From the NCBI GenBank assembly GCA_031431235.1, contig JANPDA010000145.1, forward strand, positions 1-24,118: DNA of 24,118 bases, given 5' to 3'. The first letter of the stretch is position 1, and each line of letters starts with the position of its first letter. Made by a program: the position numbers and the translations under genes. The notes below the pieces were generated by a model. It had not been told where the DNA came from. It made no database searches and saw only the letters and a program-made list of their open reading frames with translations. Shown here one piece after another: positions 17,390 to 24,118 of this stretch. This stretch comes from JANNSW01 sp031431235 (lineage in GTDB: Bacteria; Pseudomonadota; Alphaproteobacteria; Rhizobiales; Hyphomicrobiaceae).

Positions 17390-18420
17390 CGAGGAACCGC
17401 AACGTGCGTGCGCTGGTCGGCGCCGGAGCGCTCGCCTGGCTGCTGGCCACGGCCACGGCAGCACGGTCGGAAGAGACCGAGGCGAAACCGGGCAGCGTGA
17501 CCAGCGTGACGATCGAAGCGCTGATGCCGCTGCTCGCCAAGGCCTGCCCGGTCGCTCCTCCGGGCGAGGTCGCGGCCTACGATCGCTGCCGATCGGCGCT
17601 CTATCAGTCCGGCGAGTTGCGCAAGCTCTTGCGCGGGAGGATTCTCTGGGGCGCTCCCCAGCCTGACGTGCCGTTCTGGAAGCTGAAGCTCACCACGCTC
17701 GGCAGCGAGGTGATGATCGGGCTCTATCTGCCGCTCTTCATGTTCAGCGGCGATTATCGTGTCACGCGCGATGGCAATGACAGCTGGGTCGAGCTGCGCG
17801 CGGCGACCGCCTTCCGCAATGTGCTGCCGCCCGGCCAGTATCCCTATCCCTTCTGGCATCTGCCGGAAAAATGGGGCGCCTACGAGCAGACGAACGAGCT
17901 CGTGTTCCGGATCGATCCGATGGGTGGTCGGGTCTGGGGCATGCTTCGCTCGCGCAATCCCACACGAGCGCCGCTGCTCGCCGACTACCCCAAGGTCGTG
18001 CCGCCGGCCTTCGATGGACAATGGGTCTGGCAAGGCGAGGGCGGCCGGGACGAGCCGCGGGTCGCCTTCTTCGATGGACTGGTGTCCGACGACAATCCCT
18101 TCAAGGCGGCGATGCTCGGCGCCTATCGCAATCTCGCACTGTCGCTGCGGGATCAGTCCTGCGCGTCGTGCCACAACCCCAAGAACCCGTCGCGCATGTC
18201 GCCGCTCGTGTTGCTGCAGACACCGGCCCATGCGGCCGGCGAGATCGAGCAGCTGATCCGAGCGATCGAGAGCGGCCGGATGCCGATCGAGGAGTGGGGG
18301 GCGCAGAAGCCGCTCGCGCCCGAGGTGAAGGCCGAGATGCTCGGCCGTGCCAGAGCCTTCGCCGAGGCTCGTGACCGGTCGCTCGCCTGGGAGCTCACAC
18401 ACACACCCGTAGCGCCCTGA
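17386..18420 (+). CDS. Exported single-haem c-type protein of unknown function
   Basis: This 344-residue protein has a signal peptide (hydrophobic 10-26, ending near ATAARSEE) and one covalent-haem motif, CASCH, at 259-263. M271 or M299 (in SGRMP) could be the axial ligand; the latter resembles class I cytochrome c. The haem region occupies only about the last 100 residues. Residues 35-250 have no fold I recognise and include a cysteine pair (C54, C68) and an aromatic-rich stretch (YPYPFWHLPEKWGAYEQ, about 152-168). It overlaps the phosphatase gene by 4 bases. Haem attachment requires the periplasm, consistent with the signal. I do not recognise the family; an electron-transfer or haem-sensing partner of the phosphatase is speculation. 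Confidence 0.8.
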   Translation: MTRNRNVRALVGAGALAWLLATATAARSEETEAKPGSVTSVTIEALMPLLAKACPVAPPGEVAAYDRCRSALYQSGELRKLLRGRILWGAPQPDVPFWKLKLTTLGSEVMIGLYLPLFMFSGDYRVTRDGNDSWVELRAATAFRNVLPPGQYPYPFWHLPEKWGAYEQTNELVFRIDPMGGRVWGMLRSRNPTRAPLLADYPKVVPPAFDGQWVWQGEGGRDEPRVAFFDGLVSDDNPFKAAMLGAYRNLALSLRDQSCASCHNPKNPSRMSPLVLLQTPAHAAGEIEQLIRAIESGRMPIEEWGAQKPLAPEVKAEMLGRARAFAEARDRSLAWELTHTPVAP

Positions 18421-18620
18421 GGCGGGTCCTGACGATCCGTTGGCCAGTGTCGGAAAACACGCGTGCCTTCATCGCAACACTCGCCTTCGCACTTTCAGAG
18501 GCTCGACCGATAACCATTGCGGCAGCGCCCGGGCAACGGTGTAGTGCGCGTCAGGGATCGGGTACGGGCGAGGGCAGCCGTACCTGGCCGTGAAATGCGC
18601 GTGTTGTGAGGGAGTTGCGC
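18421..18620 (+). promoter_or_regulatory. Leader region of the coupling-protein gene
   Basis: These 200 bases contain no credible gene. A weak promoter match, TTGCGG (18517-18522), 17 bases, TGTAGT (18540-18545), is followed by a hairpin with perfect 7-bp arms GGTACGG (18561-18567) and CCGTACC (18578-18584) around 10 bases. The ribosome binding site GAGGGAG (18608-18614) lies 6 bases before the ATG at 18621. Confidence 0.35.
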
Positions 18621-19982
18621 ATGGCGAGGAAATCTGCCCCCCGCGGGCGGGAGCTGCCCGGTGATCTGCTGATCGGCTGGGAGAAGCCCGAGCGCAAGGA
18701 TCGAGGCAAGGCGGGCGCTGCCCAGCCGAAACCCATCTGGCACAATGGCGAGGGCCACCTGATCACCATTGCGCCGACGGGTGCCGGCAAGGGCGTCTCC
18801 TGCATCATCCCGGCGCTGCTGACCTGGGACGGGCCTGCGATCGTCGTCGATCCCAAGGGCGAGAACTATGCGGTAACCGCTGCCCGCCGGCGCGCACTCG
18901 GGCAATCGGTTGCCGTGCTCGATCCCTTCGCTGTGACGGACGCCAAGTCGCTCGACGGCCTCAATCCCCTGGACCTGATCGCGAGCAAGGGGGCGAGTGC
19001 GGCCGACGACGCGGCGGTGATTGCGCGCCTGCTGATCCAGGGCCGCATCTCGGTGCGGGATCCGTTCTGGGACGAGCGGGCGGAATCCCTCATCGCCGGC
19101 CTCATTCTCTATGTCGCGCAACGCTCGCCGCAGGCCCTGCGCAATCTGGGCGAGGTGCGCAGCCTGATCGAGCAGCCCGATGCCGCGCTCGATGCAACCG
19201 CGCGCGACATGCACCGCACCGGCGATCCCGATATCGCTACCGCCGCCAACATCCTGCAGACGCGGGCGTCCAACACGCGCTCGGGCATCATGTCGAGCAC
19301 GTCGTCGCATCTGTCGTTCCTGCGCGCTGGCCCGGTTCAGGGCTCGCTCGCCGAGAGCACGATCGACCTCGAGCATGTGCTCGAAGGCGTGCCGATGACG
19401 ATCTATCTGGTGGTGCCGCCCGACAAGCTGATCTCGCACGGCAAGCTGCTGCGGCTCTGGCTCGGCGTGCTGATGACGGTGCTGGCGCGGCGGCGGCGGA
19501 TTCCGGCGAAGCAAACGCTGCTGGTGCTCGACGAGGCGGCCCAGCTCGGCCCCCTCGAGGAGCTGCGCTCGGCCGTGACCTTGATGCGCGGCTACGGCGT
19601 CAAGGTCTGGAGCTTCTGGCAGGACCTGTCGCAACTCGTGCGCACCTATCCGCTCGACTGGCAGAGCATCATCAACAATTGCTCGGTGCAGCAGTTCTTC
19701 GGCGCGGCGACCCCCCAGGCGGCGGCCGAGATCGATGGCTATCTCGGCAAGGGCGCGGGTCCGGCGCTGAGCCAGATCGCGGAGGCCGATGCGCTATTGA
19801 TCATGCGCGGGGCGTCGCCGCGCGCCGTGCTGCGGCCGAGCTATCTGGACGACCGGTTGTTCCGTGGCCTCGCCCGGCCCAATCCGTTCTACCGCGATCG
19901 TCCCGGCCCGGAGCGGGAGGAGGAAATGGGAGGCGGCGAGGGCGGGAATGTGATCGAGTTTCCGATTGATCGAGTGCGGTAG
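18621..19982 (+). CDS. Orphan VirD4/TraG-type coupling ATPase, short form
   Basis: This 453-residue P-loop ATPase has Walker A APTGAGKG at 51-58 (K57), the downstream IVVDPKGENY (75-84), Walker B LLVLDEAAQLG at 300-310 (D304-E305), and the TraG/VirD4 C-terminal motif SFWQDLSQL (331-339). Classical coupling proteins have about 600 or more residues and begin with two transmembrane helices. This one has no membrane segment and starts its ATPase core at about residue 40. The ATG at 18621 is supported by GAGGGAG 6 bases before it; a GTG 5 codons earlier overlaps that site. No relaxase, VirB, integrase or other transfer gene is in the window. Role and partner are unknown. Confidence 0.88.
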   Translation: MARKSAPRGRELPGDLLIGWEKPERKDRGKAGAAQPKPIWHNGEGHLITIAPTGAGKGVSCIIPALLTWDGPAIVVDPKGENYAVTAARRRALGQSVAVLDPFAVTDAKSLDGLNPLDLIASKGASAADDAAVIARLLIQGRISVRDPFWDERAESLIAGLILYVAQRSPQALRNLGEVRSLIEQPDAALDATARDMHRTGDPDIATAANILQTRASNTRSGIMSSTSSHLSFLRAGPVQGSLAESTIDLEHVLEGVPMTIYLVVPPDKLISHGKLLRLWLGVLMTVLARRRRIPAKQTLLVLDEAAQLGPLEELRSAVTLMRGYGVKVWSFWQDLSQLVRTYPLDWQSIINNCSVQQFFGAATPQAAAEIDGYLGKGAGPALSQIAEADALLIMRGASPRAVLRPSYLDDRLFRGLARPNPFYRDRPGPEREEEMGGGEGGNVIEFPIDRVR

Positions 19983-20063
19983 GGGTGTGGGGTGCCGGAG
20001 GGTGATGAAGAGCGGCAAGCAAAGCCACGACGAGCCATCTCGAGCGCTCTCGTTCTTGCTCTA

Positions 20064-20113
20064 TCGCGTTTTCTTCCGACGAACCGGTCGCCACTTCGTC
20101 GGAAAATGCTCGA
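20064..20113. repeat. Dispersed-type palindrome between convergent genes, possible bidirectional terminator
   Basis: TTCCGACGAA (20074-20083) and TTCGTCGGAA (20095-20104) are perfect 10-bp arms around an 11-base loop, flanked by GCGTTTTC on the left and AAAATGC on the right, which extend the pairing with a bulge. The form (TTTTCCGACGAA-GTGG..ACCGG-TTCGTCGGAAGAAAA on the minus strand) strongly recalls repetitive intergenic palindromes widespread in Hyphomicrobiales and relatives. It separates the convergent coupling-protein and ubiA genes and has T- and A-rich flanks, so it could terminate both. The remainder of the 209-base gap shows nothing else. Confidence 0.65.
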
Positions 20114-20191
20114 GCCGGGAGTTTCGCAGCGACCTCAGCGAGACAGGCCTCGATCCGGGATGACGGGTGCCGTTTTGGTTGCGAACGTCGC

Positions 20192-21142
20192 TTACACCCG
20201 CATCGCCGCCGCCATCGCCATATCCGCGACGAGCCCAGCGAAGACGATGGCGCCGAGCGCGTGATTGGAGCGGAAGCGGGCGAGGCAGTTGGCGGGATCG
20301 TGGGTGTCGAGCGTCGTCACCTGCCAGGTCATTTGCAGAGCCGCAAGCGCCAGCGCGGTGAAATAGAGGAGCTGGGCCCCCACCAGCAGCCCGGCAGCGG
20401 CCAACCCCACCCAGGCAATGCCATAGAACAGTGTGAGCCACGCCTTGGTGCGCTCACCGAACCGCAACGCGGTCGAGCCCAGCCCGATGATGGCGTCGTC
20501 CTCCTTGTCCTGGTGGGCGTAGATGGTGTCGTAGCCGATGATCCAGGCGATGGTGCCGGCATAGAGCACGACCGCCGGCCAGCCGATCGCGCCGAAATGG
20601 GCAGCCCAGCCCATCAGCGCGCCCCAGCCGAAGGCGAGCCCGAGCACCGCCTGCGGCCAGCTCGTGAACCGCTTCATGAAGGGGTAGATCGCGACCAGCC
20701 CGAGCGAGGCCAAGCCGGTCAGGATCGCGAAACGGTTGAATTGAACGAGGACCAGGAGGCCGATCAGCGCGAGCGCCGCCATGAAGAGGATCGCCGCGCC
20801 AACGCCGATCTGGCCCGAGGGCAGCGGGCGCGAGCGGGTGCGCGCGACGGCAGCGTCGACATCGCGGTCGATGATGTCGTTGTAGACACAGCCCGCGGCC
20901 CGCATCACCAAGGCGCCGACCAGAAACAGCGCGAGATGCCAGACGTCGGGGGTGGCCGCGCCGTCCGCCCGGCCCGCCAGCGCTTCCGACCACCAGCACG
21001 GCCACAGCAGCAGCCATGCCCCGATCGGCCGGTCGAAGCGGGCGAGCCGGAGGTAGGGGCGAAACGACGGCGGCGCCAAGCGGTCGACCCAGTTGCCGGG
21101 GACGGCATCGGCGACCGTTCCTGCTGCTTTGGCGGTCTCCAT
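20192..21142 (-). CDS. ubiA: 4-hydroxybenzoate polyprenyltransferase
   Basis: This 316-residue membrane protein with several hydrophobic helices carries the two aspartate-rich motifs of UbiA prenyltransferases: NDIIDRDVD, which binds the Mg-diphosphate, and YDTIYAHQDKEDD. The opening PYLRLARFDRPIGAWLLLWPCWW is also typical of UbiA. It attaches the polyprenyl tail to 4-hydroxybenzoate in ubiquinone synthesis at the inner membrane. The ATG at 21142 is preferred to the extension reaching 21214, which overlaps the upstream gene; GAGAG lies about 8 bases before it. It begins 19 bases after the dGTPase-like gene and is probably co-transcribed with it. Confidence 0.95.
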   Translation of the reverse strand: METAKAAGTVADAVPGNWVDRLAPPSFRPYLRLARFDRPIGAWLLLWPCWWSEALAGRADGAATPDVWHLALFLVGALVMRAAGCVYNDIIDRDVDAAVARTRSRPLPSGQIGVGAAILFMAALALIGLLVLVQFNRFAILTGLASLGLVAIYPFMKRFTSWPQAVLGLAFGWGALMGWAAHFGAIGWPAVVLYAGTIAWIIGYDTIYAHQDKEDDAIIGLGSTALRFGERTKAWLTLFYGIAWVGLAAAGLLVGAQLLYFTALALAALQMTWQVTTLDTHDPANCLARFRSNHALGAIVFAGLVADMAMAAAMRV

Positions 21143-21161
21143 GGCGGTATCTCTCAATGGG

Positions 21162-22418
21162 TCAGCCGAGGTCGGGCGTCGAGGGAAACAGTCGCCGATG
21201 CTCGGAGACGGCATAGCGGTCGGTCATGCCGGCGACGAAATCGACGATCACGCGCCCGCTCGAGGCTCCACCGTCCTGCTCGGCTGCGGCCTGCCAGCTC
21301 TCGGGCATGGCGGAGAGGTCGCGCTGGTAGTGCGCGAACAGATCGCGCACGATCGATTCCGCGGCAAGCATGCGGCTCATCACGCGCGGATGCCGGTAGA
21401 GTTGCGAGAACAGGAAGGCCTTCAGCTCGGCGAGCGCGTTCCCCATCGCCAGCGAGAAGGCAGCGACCGGCGATTCCGCAGTACGGATGTCGGCGACCGT
21501 GCGTGGCCGGAGCCGCTCGAGCCGCTGGCGAGTCGCGCGCGACACATCCTCGATCATGCGCGTGATCAACCGCCGGTTCACCTCGTAAATCATGCGCGTG
21601 CCGGCCAGATCGCCATGGATGACGCGCACCTCGCCGATCAGCTCGTCGAGCAGCGCCACCTCGCCCAGCGCCTCGATCGAGAGTAGCTCCGCGCGCACGC
21701 CGTCGTCGATGTCGTGGTTGCAGTAGGCGATGTCGTCGGCAAGGGCGGCGATCTGGGCTTCGGCGGAGGCGAAATGCTCGAGGTCGAGGGGATGGCGCTG
21801 GTCGTACTCGGCGATTGCCATGGCCGGTGGCGCGGCCGGTCCATGTGGACCGCTGAGCGGCCCGTTGTGCTTGACGAGGCCTTCGAGTGTCTCCCAGGTC
21901 AGATTGAGGCCGTCGAAAGCTGCATATCTGCGCTCCAGCGCCGTCACGACGCGCAAGCTCTGCGCATTGTGATCGAACCCGGCAGTGCCCTCCGTCATCG
22001 CCTGCAGGGCCCGCTCGCCGGCATGGCCAAAAGGGGGGTGGCCGAGATCGTGGGCGAGGGCGAGCGCTTCCGCCAGGTCCTCGTCGAGCCCGAGCAGGCG
22101 GGCAAGCGCCCTGGCGATCTGGGCGACCTCGATCGAATGGGTGAGCCGGGACCGGTAGTGGTCGCCTTCATGGTAGATGAAGACCTGGGTCTTGTGGGTC
22201 AGGCGACGGAAGGCGGTCGAATGGATGATCCGGTCGCGGTCGCGCTGGAACGGCGCGCGCATCGGACAGGGCTGCTCGGGCACGAGCCGGCCGCGGCTGG
22301 CGACCGCTGACGCGGCCAACGGCCTGCCGCCGGGAGCCGGAATGGCTGGCTGCGCGCCCATGTGCGCCGGTTTTTCACGCGTGTTTCCTGGCATTCGCTC
22401 GCGACCGGGGTTTGACAT
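21162..22418 (-). CDS. dgt: dGTP triphosphohydrolase-like HD-domain protein
   Basis: Up to 418 residues. The HD metal-binding set is visible: H94 in RSRLTHSIEVAQ, H123-D124 in LAHDLGHPPFGHAGE, and a later aspartate in ALADDIAYCNHDIDDG. RDRDRIIHSTAFRRLTHKTQVF (59-80) is the typical start of the dGTPase-like family, which cleaves dNTPs to deoxynucleoside and triphosphate. Members of this shorter type often act on several dNTPs, so strict dGTP specificity is not assured. The start is uncertain: the ATG at 22418 has only a weak binding site and overlaps the -35 box of the divergent erpA promoter. ATGs at 22394 and 22361 are alternatives. It is followed closely by ubiA. Confidence 0.9.
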   Translation of the reverse strand: MSNPGRERMPGNTREKPAHMGAQPAIPAPGGRPLAASAVASRGRLVPEQPCPMRAPFQRDRDRIIHSTAFRRLTHKTQVFIYHEGDHYRSRLTHSIEVAQIARALARLLGLDEDLAEALALAHDLGHPPFGHAGERALQAMTEGTAGFDHNAQSLRVVTALERRYAAFDGLNLTWETLEGLVKHNGPLSGPHGPAAPPAMAIAEYDQRHPLDLEHFASAEAQIAALADDIAYCNHDIDDGVRAELLSIEALGEVALLDELIGEVRVIHGDLAGTRMIYEVNRRLITRMIEDVSRATRQRLERLRPRTVADIRTAESPVAAFSLAMGNALAELKAFLFSQLYRHPRVMSRMLAAESIVRDLFAHYQRDLSAMPESWQAAAEQDGGASSGRVIVDFVAGMTDRYAVSEHRRLFPSTPDLG

Positions 22419-22439
22419 CGTGCCGTCAGTCCCTATCTT
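22412..22439 (+). promoter_or_regulatory. Promoter of erpA
   Basis: TTGACA (22412-22417), a 16-base spacer and TATCTT (22434-22439) make a good sigma-70 promoter, with a start near 22446 and a leader of about 80 bases before the erpA ATG. The -35 box overlaps the first possible start codon of the divergent dgt gene. Confidence 0.6.
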
Positions 22440-22526
22440 TCACCAATCGAGCCGTTGCGCCAAGGAGGTCGATGATTCGCAACCGGCAGGTGGCGGCATC
22501 GACCGAGCGGAAGGACAGAGCATCCC

Positions 22527-22859
22527 ATGACCACCCAATCCTTCGTCGTGAGTGCAAGCGCGGCGCGGCGGATCACCGAGATCATCGCCGGCAAGCCGGA
22601 CGCTCGCATGCTGCGTGTGAGCGTGGAGGGTGGGGGCTGCTCGGGCTTCCAGTACCGGTTCGATCTGGTCCGTGACGGCGAGAGCGATGACCTCAGGATC
22701 GAGCGTGACGGCGCAACCGTGCTGGTCGATCAGATCTCGCTGCCCTACCTTGCCGGCTCCGAGCTCGATTTCGTCGACGATTTGATCGGCGCCTCGTTTC
22801 GCGTGAAGAACCCCAATGCCAAGGCCGCGTGCGGCTGTGGCACCAGTTTCACGGTCTGA
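22527..22859 (+). CDS. erpA: Iron-sulfur cluster insertion protein ErpA (A-type carrier)
   Basis: This 110-residue protein has the three conserved cysteines of A-type carriers: C38 in VEGGGCSGFQY, and C102 and C104 in ACGCGTSF at the C terminus. These bind and hand over [2Fe-2S] or [4Fe-4S] clusters to apoproteins. The length and the short N terminus fit ErpA/IscA; ErpA is preferred because no isc or suf genes are adjacent, but IscA cannot be excluded. GGAAGGA lies 11 bases before the ATG. It is divergent from the dGTPase-like gene, a neighbourhood I recall as common in Alphaproteobacteria. Confidence 0.92.
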   Translation: MTTQSFVVSASAARRITEIIAGKPDARMLRVSVEGGGCSGFQYRFDLVRDGESDDLRIERDGATVLVDQISLPYLAGSELDFVDDLIGASFRVKNPNAKAACGCGTSFTV

Positions 22860-22886
22860 GCTGGCGGGCCGGCGTTCTGACCCATT

Positions 22887-22908
22887 CATTCGTTGCTCCG
22901 AACGAATG
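22887..22908. terminator. Hairpin between convergent erpA and membrane-protein genes
   Basis: CATTCGTT (22887-22894) and AACGAATG (22901-22908) form an 8-bp stem with a 6-base loop, extendable by two T-G wobble pairs. There is no T-run on either strand, but its position 28 bases past the erpA stop and 33 bases past the stop of the opposing gene suits a shared terminator. Confidence 0.5.
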
Positions 22909-22940
22909 GGAGGGCACACCAGGCGCACCCTCACTGCCGA

Positions 22941-23303
22941 TCAGGCCAGATAGTATCTGCCGAAATGGTACCAGAGAAAGCAGATCGCGACCAGCGTCAG
23001 TGGATAGGCGGCGAAGCATTTGGCCAGGGTGTGCATCTCAGCCGTCTGCGCGGCCCAGGCGAGCAGGATTGCGATCAGCGGCGGCATCCATAGAATTGCG
23101 AACGCGTAGTCCTTGTATTCGGGCGTGCGCACGGGATCGAGCCCGCGGCCGATCGCTTCCGTCATCACCTCGGCCAAGAGCTTGCCCATCATCGGCCAGG
23201 CAAACAGCACCAGTATCGAGAAACCCACATTGGCAATAGCGAACGCCTGTACGAACAGGGTCGGCGGCCTGCGGCCTTCGTAGAGCGATATTGCCATGAT
23301 CAT
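22941..23303 (-). CDS. Small three-helix membrane protein of unknown function
   Basis: This is a 120-residue protein with three hydrophobic segments: about 19-37 (FAIANVGFSILVLFAWPMM), about 68-86 (YAFAILWMPPLIAILLAWA), and about 97-113 (AYPLTLVAICFLWYH). The short loop between the first two contains EAIGRGLDPVRTPEYKDY. I recognise no family. The ATG at 23303 has GGAGG 4 bases upstream; an ATG two codons later has the same site at 10 bases and is equally possible. A GTG at 23327 is less likely. A 7-bp inverted repeat, TCCGCTC/GAGCGGA (23319-23337), lies just upstream. It is convergent with erpA and divergent from the exonuclease gene. Confidence 0.75.
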   Translation of the reverse strand: MIMAISLYEGRRPPTLFVQAFAIANVGFSILVLFAWPMMGKLLAEVMTEAIGRGLDPVRTPEYKDYAFAILWMPPLIAILLAWAAQTAEMHTLAKCFAAYPLTLVAICFLWYHFGRYYLA

Positions 23304-23486
23304 CTTGCCTCCGGCCCATCCGCTCACGCCGAGCGGACATCGATACCGGCACGATCCAGGTCCAGCATGCCACGGATTGCGTTAACCGCTGGCTAAGCCG
23401 TCCGTCGACGCATGGCGCGGCTTGAGACTCGACCTGGGCAGCGGCTATGGTGCCGGGCACCTCCCACGAGAAGGCTCGAGCCCAGC

Positions 23487-24118
23487 ATGCGGATCGCCAC
23501 CTGGAACATCAACGGCTCCAAAGCCCGCATCGACAGCCTCGTGGCCTGGCTGAAGGAGCGCGACCCCGACGTCGTCTGCCTGCAGGAGATCAAGAGTGTG
23601 GACGAGGGGTTTCCCGCCGAGCCGATCGAGGCGCTCGGCTACAACGTCGCCGTGCATGGGCAGAAGGGCTTCAATGGCGTCGCGATCCTCTCCAAGCTCA
23701 GGCTCGAGGACGTGCGAGCAAGGCTGCCGGGCGATGACGGTGACGCGCAGGCGCGCTATCTGGAAGCGGTGGTGTCCGCGGGTGGCCGGGCCGTGCGCGT
23801 CGCCTCGATCTATCTGCCCAACGGCAATCCAATCGAGAGCGAGAAGTTCACCTACAAGCTCGCCTGGATGGAGCGGCTGCAGGCGCATGCGAGAACGCTG
23901 ATCGCGCTCGAGGAGCCGCTGGTGCTGGCGGGCGACTACAACGTCATCGCCGAGCCGCGCGATGCCCATGATCCCACCCAGTGGAGGGGGGACGCGCTCT
24001 ATCAGCCGGCGTCGCGGGCCGCCTTCCGCCGGCTCTGCCATCTGGGGCTGACCGACGCGATCCGGGCCTGCGACCAGCGCGAAGGTGTCTACACCTTCTG
24101 GGACTATCAGGCCGGCGC
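23487..24118 (+). CDS. xthA: Exodeoxyribonuclease III, N-terminal part
   Basis: The first 210 residues are present; the frame runs off the window end without a stop. The AP-endonuclease/exonuclease III motifs appear in order: WNINGSKAR (6-14), CLQEIK with the metal-binding glutamate E34, KGFNGVAILSK (about 60-70), IYLPNGNP (about 110-117), and AGDYNVIAEPRDAHDP (about 149-164), with the catalytic aspartate and asparagine. The C-terminal SDH catalytic histidine motif lies beyond the window. The enzyme cuts DNA at abasic sites and degrades 3' ends during base excision repair. The ATG at 23487 gives the standard MRIATWNING start; AGAAGG lies 12 bases upstream. Confidence 0.94.
   Translation, partial: MRIATWNINGSKARIDSLVAWLKERDPDVVCLQEIKSVDEGFPAEPIEALGYNVAVHGQKGFNGVAILSKLRLEDVRARLPGDDGDAQARYLEAVVSAGGRAVRVASIYLPNGNPIESEKFTYKLAWMERLQAHARTLIALEEPLVLAGDYNVIAEPRDAHDPTQWRGDALYQPASRAAFRRLCHLGLTDAIRACDQREGVYTFWDYQAG

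Noticed and set aside
18621..19982. Evidence for an integrated conjugative element
   Set aside because: Only one VirD4/TraG-like gene is present. No relaxase, mating-pair genes, integrase, tRNA or attachment-site repeats can be seen.
23038..23460. A 140-codon minus-strand frame upstream of the membrane protein
   Set aside because: It overlaps the better supported membrane-protein gene in another frame, and its sequence is arginine-rich shadow type without motifs.
23447..23737. Short plus-strand frame at the start of the exonuclease gene
   Set aside because: It is out of frame with the exonuclease III coding sequence that begins at 23487 and continues to the window end.

Overview
The window looks like chromosomal DNA from a high-GC alphaproteobacterium. 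Codons are strongly G/C at the third position, so long spurious open frames run opposite most real genes. The gene set (cysG-DUF2849-cysI-cysH/DUF934, the leucine-degradation liu genes, ErpA, UbiA, and a dispersed palindrome of a kind I associate with Hyphomicrobiales) fits Alphaproteobacteria. I cannot fix the order from this sequence alone.

Layout. Positions 1-303 hold the start of an ornithine cyclodeaminase/mu-crystallin-family gene on the minus strand. Positions 413-5176 are an assimilatory sulfur operon on the minus strand: cysG (siroheme synthesis), a DUF2849 gene, cysI (siroheme-dependent reductase) and a single ORF that fuses an APS-reductase-type CysH to a DUF934 domain. After a 372-base AT-richer regulatory gap with tandem and inverted repeats, a plus-strand gene (5549-7057) encodes a secreted beta-solenoid/RTX calcium-binding protein. 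It ends in overlapping stop codons with a convergent Tat-exported flavin amine oxidase resembling spermidine dehydrogenase (7054-8916). Upstream of that is a DUF1778-GNAT toxin-antitoxin pair (9004-9794) with a clear promoter and palindromic operator.

Positions 9912-16578 are a leucine/isovalerate catabolic operon on the minus strand. It runs isovaleryl-CoA dehydrogenase (liuA), then two tandem paralogous AbrB-type antitoxin genes and a VapC PIN toxin, then methylcrotonyl-CoA carboxylase beta (liuB), methylglutaconyl-CoA hydratase (liuC) and the biotin-carrying alpha subunit (liuD). The toxin-antitoxin module is therefore embedded in the catabolic operon, and a second one lies just downstream.

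Divergently, 16742-18420 is a translationally coupled pair: an exported histidine phosphatase and an exported single-CXXCH protein that I cannot assign to a known family. An orphan, short VirD4/TraG-like ATPase follows (18621-19982). The rest is housekeeping: ubiA and a dGTPase-like HD hydrolase on the minus strand, erpA on plus, a three-helix membrane protein on minus, and the start of an exonuclease III gene on plus that runs off the window.

I see no tRNA, rRNA, CRISPR array, transposase or integrase. The least explained items are the phosphatase/c-haem pair, the duplicated antitoxin inside the liu operon, the CysH-DUF934 fusion, the orphan coupling protein, and the repeat-rich leader of the RTX gene.
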